In this document: positions 1 to 6,278 of the stretch, one piece after another | How the letters are laid out: the number at the start of each line of letters is the position of its first letter | How positions within the stretch are numbered: the stretch's first letter is position 1 | Source of the DNA: Rickettsiales bacterium | Lineage (GTDB): Bacteria > Pseudomonadota > Alphaproteobacteria > Rickettsiales > UBA1997 | Assembly (NCBI GenBank): GCA_947455845.1 | Contig: CANGQE010000013.1 | Coordinates: 1-13,844, forward strand | Length of the DNA stretch: 13,844 nt | Direction of reading: 5' to 3' | Program-made: the position numbers and the translations under genes | The notes under the pieces: model-generated | Seen by the model: the letters and a program-made list of their open reading frames with translations, nothing else | Told to the model about the DNA's origin: nothing | The model's database searches: none

Positions 1-192
1 AACAACCAAGAATTACCAAAACTGCGAACCAAAACGCAGAAAAAATCAAAAAAATTCCAAAAAAATCGAGTAAGAAATTTCTAAAAGTTCTGAGTTAGAT
101 TTTTTTAGTTTAAATTTTTTGGGAGGTTAGATTTGCGACGGGCTCATAATAAAATTATTTTTTTCTAAGTGATGTTTTTTGAGAATTGAGAT
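1..192. other. AT-rich stretch with no assignable gene
   Basis: All three plus frames are open from the window edge but close early, at stops 82-84, 71-73 and 96-98. Two of them would give a lysine-rich tail, so the C-terminal end of an upstream gene may lie here, but the sequence does not show which frame is used. Between about 100 and 192 there are T-rich runs and no convincing hairpin terminator. With the repeat at 193-250 and the C-rich stretch at 283-320 (a run of seven C at 283-289), this makes up the 345 bases before the first gene. I see no promoter here that I would defend. Confidence 0.4.
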
Positions 193-250
193 CAATTAGC
201 AATTAACAGCTACTGTTTGTTGCAAGCCACCAACTGTTAATTGCTAATTG
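193..250. repeat. Heptad inverted repeat, copy A
   Basis: A perfect 17-base inverted repeat pairs 193-209 with 234-250 around a 24-base loop. The right arm reads in 7-base steps from 235 as TGTTAAT, TGCTAAT, TGTTAAT. The left arm reads ATTAGCA, ATTAACA from 195. The loop, read on the minus strand, contains GTGGCTT followed by GCAACAA, which also occurs in the centre of copy B on the plus strand. The two copies therefore look like relatives in opposite orientation. It lies about 95 bases before the cyclophilin start. A role is not shown by the sequence. Confidence 0.8.
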
Positions 251-345
251 TTAATTTCCAAATCTGTGATTGAAATTTTTCTCCCCCCCACCTAAAAAAC
301 ACCGCGCTTTCCCCCAAACTTTTTAACCAATCCCCTCAAAAGATT

Positions 346-918
346 ATGAAAAAACTTTTTAATTTTCTGACTTTTTTAACTTTAATTTTTTCTACCATGA
401 GTAACGCCTCTGCTGCTTCAACAAAAGCCAAATCTGATTTGGAAAACACTCTTTACATCGATTTAAAATATGGTCGCGTAGTAATTGAATTATTACCTCA
501 AATCGCACCAAATCATGTTACCCGTATTAAAACTTTAGCTCGCCAAAAATTTTATGACGGCATTGTTTTTCACCGTGTAATTGATGGCTTCATGGCACAA
601 ACCGGCGATCCGACTGGAACCGGAATGGGTGGTAGCAAATTGCCTGATTTAAAAGCAGAATTTTCTGACGAGCCTCACATTCGCGGCACTTTATCAATGG
701 CTAGATCTTCAGCTCCCAATAGCGCCAATAGTCAATTTTTTATCGTTACCAGCGATTCTAGATTTTTAGACAATCAATATACAGTCTGGGGCCGCGTTAT
801 TAAAGGCATGGAATTCGTTGATAAAATCAAAAAAGGCGCCGGTCGTGATGGCAAAGTGGTTGATCCTGATGCCATGGTTAGAGTAAGTGTTGCGGCTGAT
901 GTTGAGAGAGTGAAGTAA
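346..918 (+). CDS. Secreted peptidyl-prolyl cis-trans isomerase, cyclophilin type
   Basis: A cyclophilin that interconverts cis and trans peptide bonds before proline and helps proteins fold. Residues 1-23 look like a Sec signal peptide (MKK start, hydrophobic core, then ASA before residue 24), so it probably acts in the periplasm. The fold is complete: FHRVI at 75-79 with the catalytic Arg77, Gln85 in the following MAQTGDP stretch, SQFFI at 129-133, and Trp148 at the position of the cyclosporin-contacting Trp121 of human cyclophilin A. At 190 residues it is the usual size for the PpiA type. The start ATG gives the signal peptide directly; the Shine-Dalgarno is weak. Repeat copy B follows three bases after the stop. 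Its partner proteins cannot be told from this context. Confidence 0.93.
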   Translation: MKKLFNFLTFLTLIFSTMSNASAASTKAKSDLENTLYIDLKYGRVVIELLPQIAPNHVTRIKTLARQKFYDGIVFHRVIDGFMAQTGDPTGTGMGGSKLPDLKAEFSDEPHIRGTLSMARSSAPNSANSQFFIVTSDSRFLDNQYTVWGRVIKGMEFVDKIKKGAGRDGKVVDPDAMVRVSVAADVERVK

Positions 919-920
919 AA

Positions 921-1023
921 GTTAACAATTAACAGTTAGCAATTAACAAATTGTGGCTTAAGCAACAATTTTACCTGCTAACTGTTACCTGCTAACTGTT
1001 AACTGATAATTGAAAATTGAAAA
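921..1023. repeat. Heptad inverted repeat, copy B
   Basis: The left arm begins at 921 with four consecutive 7-base units fitting RTTARCA: GTTAACA, ATTAACA, GTTAGCA, ATTAACA (921-948). The right arm from 976 reads TGCTAAC, TGTTACC, TGCTAAC, TGTTAAC, TGATAAT, TGAAAAT, continuing in phase up to the ATG of the HIT gene at 1024. The arms are largely complementary (for example AAATTGT near 948-954 with ACAATTT near 965-971). The centre holds GTGGCTTAAGCAACAA, which resembles the loop of copy A read from the other strand. It fills the whole gap between the cyclophilin and HIT genes. Confidence 0.8.
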
Positions 1024-1398
1024 ATGGCCTACGACAAAAACAACATCTTCGCTAAAATTATCCGCGGTGAAATTCCTTCGAAAAGAATTTACGAAGATGA
1101 AAAAGTTTTAGCGTTTCACGATCTTTACAAAGCTGCACCAACTCACGTTTTAGTCATCCCTAAGGGCGAATTTATTGACTTTCCTGACTTCACATCCAAT
1201 GCAACTTCTGAAGAAATTTCTTACTTTTTTAAAAAAGTAACTGAGATTGCGAAACTCTTAGAAGCAGATAAATCAGGCTTTCGTCTTATCACCAATATCG
1301 GCTCTAACGCCAGCCAAACTGTACCACATTTTCATGTGCATATTTTGGCCGGAAAAAAACTTGGCCCCCTTCTTTCAAGCGATAATTTACTGAGGTAA
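1024..1398 (+). CDS. HIT-family (HINT-type) purine nucleotide hydrolase
   Basis: A histidine triad protein, a family that hydrolyses nucleoside phosphoramidates and related adenosine or guanosine nucleotides. The catalytic triad is His102-Phe-His104-Val-His106, preceded by the expected QTVP. The N-terminal part, with IIRGEIPS at 12-19 and YEDEKVLAFHD at 23-33, matches the HINT branch, and 124 residues is a usual length. The zinc-binding cysteines common in the N-terminal CIFCKI motif are replaced (NIFAKI), which is also seen in zinc-free members. The ATG at 1024 directly follows repeat copy B, leaving no clear Shine-Dalgarno. The stop lies 2 bases before metC, so the two genes are probably co-transcribed. 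The exact substrate is unknown. Confidence 0.93.
   Translation: MAYDKNNIFAKIIRGEIPSKRIYEDEKVLAFHDLYKAAPTHVLVIPKGEFIDFPDFTSNATSEEISYFFKKVTEIAKLLEADKSGFRLITNIGSNASQTVPHFHVHILAGKKLGPLLSSDNLLR
1391..1395 (+). promoter_or_regulatory. metC ribosome binding site
   Basis: TGAGG lies five bases before the ATG at 1401, inside the last codons of the HIT gene. It supports 1401 over the in-frame ATG at 1413 as the metC start and suggests coupled translation with the HIT gene. Confidence 0.65.
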
Positions 1399-1400
1399 AA

Positions 1401-2600
1401 ATGGATAAAAAAATGCATGAAGCAACTCGCATCGTTCACGCCGGACGTGATCCTAAAGAGCAAGGCTGGATGGTTAATCCGCCTATTTATCAATCCTCAA
1501 CTATCGTTTTTCCAACATTAAAAGATTTGCTTTACGCTGAGCGCGGCTATTCCAATAACGACTTGGTTGAGCCCTACGAGCTCAAATATGGCCGTTACGG
1601 AACTCAAACTAATTTTGCCTTGGAAAAAGCCATTGCTGAAATTGATGGTGGCTACAATGCTTTTGTAACTTCTTCCGGCGCTGCCGCCATTAACACTGCT
1701 TTAGTGGCTTTCTTGAAACAAGGCGACCACATGCTTTTGGTGGATAATGTTTATTCTCCGACTCGTAGCTTTGCTGATAAATTCTTAAAAAAACTTGGAA
1801 TTGAAACCACTTACTACGATCCATTGATCGGTGAAGACATTAAAAAATTAATTAAGAAAAACACCAAAGTGATTTTCATGGAAAGCCCCGGATCTCTTAC
1901 TTTTGAAGTTCAGGATGTTGCGGCCATTTGCAAAGTTGCTAAAAAACACGGAATTGTAACCATCCTTGATAATTCTTGGGCCAGCGGCATTTACTTTAAA
2001 CCTCTTGAGCACGGCGTCGACGTTATTGTAACCGCTCTTACCAAATATATTAACGGTCATTCCGACGTGATGATGGGGGCAATTACCGTACAAGAAAAAC
2101 ATTTTCGCGTAATGTATGAAGCCTTCCGCTACATGGCCGTAACTGCCGCTCCCTTTTCTTGTTACATGGTTCAGCGTGGACTTCGCACTTCTAAAATCCG
2201 CATGGATCATTGCTTCAAATCAGCTTTAGAAATAGCCCAATGGCTTGAAACTAGACCCGAAGTTGAAAAAGTTTTCTACCCAGCTTTAGAATCTGACGCC
2301 GGACATAAATTATGGAAACGCGATTTCAGCGGTGCGGCAGGATTATTCACTATTGTTTTAGATCGCAAATATTCCAATGAATCTCTAGCTCGAATGGTTG
2401 ATAAATTACACTATTACGGCATGGGCTATTCTTGGGGCGGTTACGAATCTTTGATTCTACCAATTGATCCATCAGGAGTCAGAACTGCCACTAAATGGGC
2501 TTACAGCAATAAAAATTGTTTACGCATTAATATTGGCTTAGAAGACGTTGAAGATTTGAAAGATGATTTGGAAGCAGGATTTAAAAGACTGCGTAAGTAA
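1401..2600 (+). CDS. metC: Cystathionine beta-lyase (PLP-dependent)
   Basis: A Cys/Met-metabolism PLP enzyme that cleaves cystathionine to homocysteine, pyruvate and ammonia in methionine synthesis. It is full length at 399 residues. Visible landmarks are YGRYGT at 63-68 (phosphate-binding Tyr and Arg), the SSGAAA stretch at 91-96, ESPGS at 161-165, Asp190 in the DNSWA motif, and the PLP lysine Lys215 in TKYINGHSD. The ESPGS and TKYxxGHSD wording fits MetC better than gamma-synthase or gamma-lyase relatives, though substrate choice within this family is hard to read from sequence. The 2-base gap from the HIT gene suggests one transcript. No other methionine gene is in the window. Confidence 0.9.
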   Translation: MDKKMHEATRIVHAGRDPKEQGWMVNPPIYQSSTIVFPTLKDLLYAERGYSNNDLVEPYELKYGRYGTQTNFALEKAIAEIDGGYNAFVTSSGAAAINTALVAFLKQGDHMLLVDNVYSPTRSFADKFLKKLGIETTYYDPLIGEDIKKLIKKNTKVIFMESPGSLTFEVQDVAAICKVAKKHGIVTILDNSWASGIYFKPLEHGVDVIVTALTKYINGHSDVMMGAITVQEKHFRVMYEAFRYMAVTAAPFSCYMVQRGLRTSKIRMDHCFKSALEIAQWLETRPEVEKVFYPALESDAGHKLWKRDFSGAAGLFTIVLDRKYSNESLARMVDKLHYYGMGYSWGGYESLILPIDPSGVRTATKWAYSNKNCLRINIGLEDVEDLKDDLEAGFKRLRK

Positions 2601-2628
2601 TTATTTAGTAATCTAAAAATACTAGTAA

Positions 2629-3502
2629 GTGAAAAATAAAACAATTTCTCAAAAAGCTTTTTCGCTGATTGAAGTATCAATCGTACTCTTAATCATCGGA
2701 ATTCTTGTTGCTGGAGTAACTCAAGGCAGTAGGTTGGTAAGAGCTTCAAGATTACAAACCGCACAGAATCTTACCATAAATTCTCCCGTCGCCGGCATTC
2801 CTAACTTATCAGCTTGGTGGGAAACTTCTTTAGAGAGTAGCTTTCTTGCCGCAGAAGCAGTAGATTCAACCGCCATCAGTACATTGGTACGACAATAATC
2901 CGCAATCTTCTTACAAAAACAATCTTTCTCAGACCACGGCCACTAATAAGCCGACATTTTATGAAAATGTTTTTAATGGCGCGATACCCGCCATCAGATT
3001 TGATGGCACTAATGACTTTATGCCCTTTGATGGCACTCCTTTAATCGGGACCCCCTACACTATTTTTATCGTTGAGCAAAGAAGAGTGGCCAATGCCGGC
3101 ATCATGACTATTCTGGGCAGTACTAACAATGGAACCACCAATGGCAATATGCATTTGGGCTATCGCAACAATACCACAGTCACTCATGCTCAATTTAACA
3201 ATGGCATAGATTACACCATCAGCGCTTTCTCTTCCATAGTTCCTAGAATTCACACTTTCTGGCTGAGCACCACCAGCGGGAAAAAATATTATTTAAATGG
3301 CGGTACTACGGCCGATTCCGCAAGCGCCGAACAAACTGCAACCATGGTTTCATACAATGGCTCATCAATTGGAAGATCTTTTTGGCTTTATTATAATGGC
3401 GACATTGCTGAAATTATTATCTTTACCCGCTCGCTTAAAGATGAAGAAAGGCAATCGATTGAAACTTACTTGAGTAAGAAATATGGCATTGGGATTGCTT
3501 AG
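2629..3502 (+). pseudogene. Frameshifted prepilin-like protein with LamG-like domain
   Basis: Two adjacent reading frames form one gene. The first (from GTG 2629, directly after an in-frame stop) has a type IV prepilin-like leader: QKA, then FSLIEVSIVLLIIG, with the conserved Glu at position 5 of the mature form and a hydrophobic helix. It ends early at the stop 2896-2898. Removing one T at 2884/2885 joins it to the frame that runs to the stop 3500-3502, restoring STWYDNNPQ and giving about 290 residues. The rest looks like a concanavalin A/LamG-like domain, with RFDGTNDF, and a C-terminal GDIAEIIIFTRSLKDEERQS followed by YLSKKYG. There is no slippery heptamer at the join, so a mutation or a sequencing error is likelier than programmed frameshifting. 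It would be a surface or pseudopilus-like protein; its ligand is unknown. Confidence 0.75.
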
Positions 3503-3531
3503 GTTTTATTACCTCACTACAGATATTCACC

Positions 3532-3659
3532 TCCTTACTCCCAACATGTGTCACCCCTATAAAGATCAACTAATTCGCTGACAGATTTTTGTTAAAGCTC
3601 ATCTCTCTCCACACTTGTCAGCGAATTAGTTGACCTTTACAATCACGTGTGGGTAAGGA
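3532..3659. repeat. Imperfect palindromic element in the convergent intergenic region
   Basis: The inner arms 3561-3583 and 3616-3638 are complementary over 22 of 23 bases (core AACTAATTCGCTGACA), around a 32-base loop. Complementarity resumes further out: TCCTTAC at 3532-3538 pairs with GTAAGGA at 3653-3659, and ACATGTG at 3544-3550 resembles CACGTG at 3644-3649. The layout resembles a small non-autonomous palindromic element, but I see no clear target-site duplication and no second copy in the window. It lies in the 3503-3825 interval, which otherwise holds only the two terminator hairpins and no gene. Confidence 0.7.
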
Positions 3660-3719
3660 TTTTATCATTTTTAACACGACACCCATCGATGAATCCTTGA
3701 CTTTACTGCATCGGTCAAA

Positions 3720-3749
3720 AAAACAAATTTTCGCCGGCTCGGCGAAAAT
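3720..3749 (-). terminator. Second (distal) terminator for the rpoD transcript
   Basis: A 10-base-pair stem (ATTTTCGCCG at 3727-3736 with CGGCGAAAAT at 3740-3749) and a 3-base loop. Read on the minus strand it is followed by TTGTTTTTTT, the layout of an intrinsic terminator. It lies beyond the stronger hairpin at 3771-3798 and would act as a backup for minus-strand transcription. Confidence 0.6.
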
Positions 3750-3762
3750 CTTAAAATTACCC

Positions 3763-3810
3763 AAAAAAAAGCCTCGTTTGTATTTCCACAAACGAGGCTT
3801 TTTGTTTTTT
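3763..3810. terminator. Bidirectional intrinsic terminator between the prepilin gene and rpoD
   Basis: A perfect 11-base-pair stem (GCCTCGTTTGT at 3771-3781 with ACAAACGAGGC at 3788-3798) and a 6-base loop. It is followed by TTTTTGTTTTTT on the plus strand and by eight T on the minus strand, so it can end both the rpoD transcript, whose stop codon is at 3826, and the convergent plus-strand transcript. Confidence 0.9.
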
Positions 3811-3825
3811 GTATTTCAAAAAATT

Positions 3826-6210
3826 CTACAAATCATTCAAAAAGCTTTTGAGTAATTTTGCTCTTTTCGGATGTTGTAATTTCTTCAAAGCTTTGGCTTC
3901 AATTTGTCTGATCCGTTCACGAGTTACAGAAAATTGTTTGCCCACTTCTTCCAAAGTGTGATCTGTAACCATGCCAATACCGAAGCGCATTCTCAGGACT
4001 CTTTCTTCACGCGGGGTTAAAGAAGAAAGCATTTGAGCAGTTACTTCTTTTAGCTTGGAGTGAGAGGCAGCGTCAAATGGTAGAACTGCGGTTTTGTCTT
4101 CAATGAAGTCACCAAGAACACTGTCTTCATCATCACCAGATACCGGCGATTCAAGACTCACAGGATCTTTCGAGGTTCTCAAAACTTTTCTAACTTTATC
4201 GACAGGCATTAATAATTTATCAGCAATCTCTTGAGCATCAGGCGTGCGGCCTAATTCTTGAGTCAATTGACGCGAGGTTTTAACGATTTTGTTAATCGTT
4301 TCTACCATGTGAATCGGAATACGGATGGTACGTGATTGATCGGCAATAGCACGAGTGATTGCTTGTCTAATCCACCAAGTTGCGTAAGTAGAAAATTTGT
4401 AACCACGACGATATTCAAATTTATCAACAGCGCGCATCAAGCCAATGTTACCTTCTTGAATTAGATCCAAAAATTGCAAACCGCGATTAGTGTATTTCTT
4501 TGCAATTGAAACCACCAAACGCAGGTTGGCTTCAATCATTTCTTTTTTGGCTTTTAGCTCTTCTTCTTGGCTTCTACGCAGGGTATTAATTAGCAGTTTA
4601 AAATCAGGAACCGCTAAGCCCATAATTTTTGTAAACTTGCCTAACTTACCTTGTACTTCTTGAATTTTTTCTTTGGCAGTGCTGGCAAAATTTTGCCATT
4701 TTTTATCTTTTAATTCGCTGATTTTTTTGATCCATTTCGGACCTTCTTCCACACCCGGATAATTTTTTAGGAAATCACCTTTATCGATGCCGAATGCTTG
4801 CGAAGTTTTAAGCAAATCAATTTCGATGGTGATTAATTTTTGTTGAGCTTCGTAAAGCTGGTCAACCAAAGCTTTAATCAATGAATCATTGAAACTGACT
4901 TCCAGAGACAATTTTTCGAATTCTGCTTTAAGCTTATTAATGTCTTTATCGGTCTTAATTTGCTCGTAAGTTTTGCTTTCTGATTTATCGATGATTTTTT
5001 GGCAAACATGCGAAATTTTTTGGAATAGATCCAACATTTTCGGCATCAAAATACGTTCCATGGAAACGAATGATACTACGCTTTCATCGATTTCTTCCAA
5101 CTCTTCATCTTCAAACAAAGATTCTTCCGCCGGTTCAGCTGAAGCATCAACTTGCTCGTTAATGATTGCGGTTACATCTTCTTCATTAGTAGCTTGCGCC
5201 TCAGCTTCAGCAGCTTCTAAAGCTTGCTGATCGTTATTTTTAATAATTTCTTCAAGCTCAGAATTGTAAGTTTCGTCAATTCTGATGATGTCACGCAGTA
5301 GAATAGTACCGTTAGCAAGACCATTGTACCACTCAATAAAGTGGCGCATGATGATCGGACTTTGGTAAAGCGATTTCACAGTTTTGTTACGACCTTCTTC
5401 AATACGCATGGCAATTGCCACTTCATCTTCACGAGTAAGAAGCTTCACCGTGCTCATTGATTTGAGGTAGGTTTTAACTGAGTCTTCACTACGTTTCTGA
5501 CTTTTTTCTTCGTCTTTGGCAGTTAGGCCATCTTCAGATAATTTATCTAAATCATCTTCTTTTTCGACGATCTGAATTTTGAATTCAGTTAGAATATCCA
5601 AGATGCGATCAAGCTTACGTGGATCAATATCTGAATCGATATTTTCGTTAATTTGTTCGTGAGTTAAAAAGCCCTGAGTTTTTCCTAGAGCCAAAAGTTT
5701 TTTTAATTTTTCCGCTAAATCGCTGGAAAGTTTTTTGCCGTCATCATCCTTTTTTTGTAACGCCGATCTAACACCTTGGATTAATTGGAATCTTTCTGCA
5801 AGGGCTACAGTTCTGTCGTTAATAGGAATTTTTACTTTTACTTTGCGCTCTTTTTTTGGCTTTGGTTCTTTTTTTGGTTTCGGCTCTTTAATTTTTACGG
5901 CCTTAACTTTTACCGCTTTTACTTCTTTTTTTAATTTCAGTTTTTTCGCCGGTTTAGGCGCAATTTTTACCGATTTTTTTGCTACAACTTTAGCTGATTT
6001 CTTTTCAATTTTTTTAGGCTGAACTTTCTTTTTTGCCGCAACTTTTGCTTTTGTTTTTACCACTTTTTTTATTTCCTTTTTAATTGATTTTACAGGCTTC
6101 GCAGGTTTTTTGTTTTTTGCGGCAACAAGTTTTTTTACCGGTTTTTTAACTACGGCTTTTTTTGCTACAGGTTTTTTTACCGGCTTGGCTGGTTTTTTCT
6201 TTACTGCCAT
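3826..6210 (-). CDS. rpoD: Primary sigma-70 factor RpoD with a lysine-rich N-terminal tail
   Basis: The housekeeping sigma factor that directs RNA polymerase to -10/-35 promoters. Domains in order: a lysine-rich tail at about 1-128; region 1.1 at about 172-218; region 1.2 at about 243-275 (SVKTYLKSM, LLTREDEVAIAMRIEEG); a long non-conserved region at about 278-550, with an acidic stretch near 361-376; region 2 at about 560-632, including TYATWWIRQAITRAIADQ and TIRIPIHM; region 3 at about 636-715; and region 4 at about 725-785 with the helix-turn-helix TLEEVGKQFSVTRERIRQIE. All DNA- and core-binding parts look intact. The tail has 52 lysines in the first 120 residues and is not a usual part of RpoD. 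A strong AGGAG just before the ATG supports it as translated. dnaG lies 68 bases upstream on the same strand, as in the macromolecular synthesis operon. Confidence 0.97.
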   Translation of the reverse strand: MAVKKKPAKPVKKPVAKKAVVKKPVKKLVAAKNKKPAKPVKSIKKEIKKVVKTKAKVAAKKKVQPKKIEKKSAKVVAKKSVKIAPKPAKKLKLKKEVKAVKVKAVKIKEPKPKKEPKPKKERKVKVKIPINDRTVALAERFQLIQGVRSALQKKDDDGKKLSSDLAEKLKKLLALGKTQGFLTHEQINENIDSDIDPRKLDRILDILTEFKIQIVEKEDDLDKLSEDGLTAKDEEKSQKRSEDSVKTYLKSMSTVKLLTREDEVAIAMRIEEGRNKTVKSLYQSPIIMRHFIEWYNGLANGTILLRDIIRIDETYNSELEEIIKNNDQQALEAAEAEAQATNEEDVTAIINEQVDASAEPAEESLFEDEELEEIDESVVSFVSMERILMPKMLDLFQKISHVCQKIIDKSESKTYEQIKTDKDINKLKAEFEKLSLEVSFNDSLIKALVDQLYEAQQKLITIEIDLLKTSQAFGIDKGDFLKNYPGVEEGPKWIKKISELKDKKWQNFASTAKEKIQEVQGKLGKFTKIMGLAVPDFKLLINTLRRSQEEELKAKKEMIEANLRLVVSIAKKYTNRGLQFLDLIQEGNIGLMRAVDKFEYRRGYKFSTYATWWIRQAITRAIADQSRTIRIPIHMVETINKIVKTSRQLTQELGRTPDAQEIADKLLMPVDKVRKVLRTSKDPVSLESPVSGDDEDSVLGDFIEDKTAVLPFDAASHSKLKEVTAQMLSSLTPREERVLRMRFGIGMVTDHTLEEVGKQFSVTRERIRQIEAKALKKLQHPKRAKLLKSFLNDL

Positions 6211-6214
6211 GTTG

Positions 6215-6219
6215 CTCCT
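6215..6219 (-). promoter_or_regulatory. rpoD ribosome binding site
   Basis: AGGAG on the minus strand, four bases before the ATG at 6210. It is one of the clearest Shine-Dalgarno sequences in the window and is the main evidence that translation begins before the lysine-rich tail and not at an internal codon. Confidence 0.75.
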
Positions 6220-6240
6220 AACAATTGATTGGAATTTGTT

Positions 6241-6270
6241 AATAGATCCTGAAACAAGCTCAGGATGACA
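6241..6270. repeat. ATCCTGA palindromic repeat, copy 1 (dnaG-rpoD gap)
   Basis: A hairpin-forming sequence with ATCCTGA at 6246-6252 pairing with TCAGGAT at 6260-6266. It matches the pair at 8111-8193 except for small differences (GCTC where the others have GTTC, which weakens one base pair). It occupies most of the 68-base gap between dnaG and rpoD, where it could form a stem in the joint mRNA. Confidence 0.8.
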
Positions 6271-6278
6271 CCGAGATA

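Noticed and set aside
193..1023. Repeats considered as a CRISPR array
   Set aside because: The repeated units are 7 bases long and contiguous, with no spacers of constant length and no cas gene.
1848..2210. 120-codon minus-strand open frame inside metC
   Set aside because: It lies entirely within a well-supported gene and shows no known motif.
3649..3855. Open frame of 68 codons between the prepilin gene and rpoD
   Set aside because: It starts inside the palindromic element, runs through both terminator hairpins and overlaps the rpoD end; the product has no recognisable feature.
5735..6022. Phe-rich open frame opposite the start of rpoD
   Set aside because: It is the antisense reading of lysine codons in the RpoD tail (AAA read as TTT), so its composition is a by-product.
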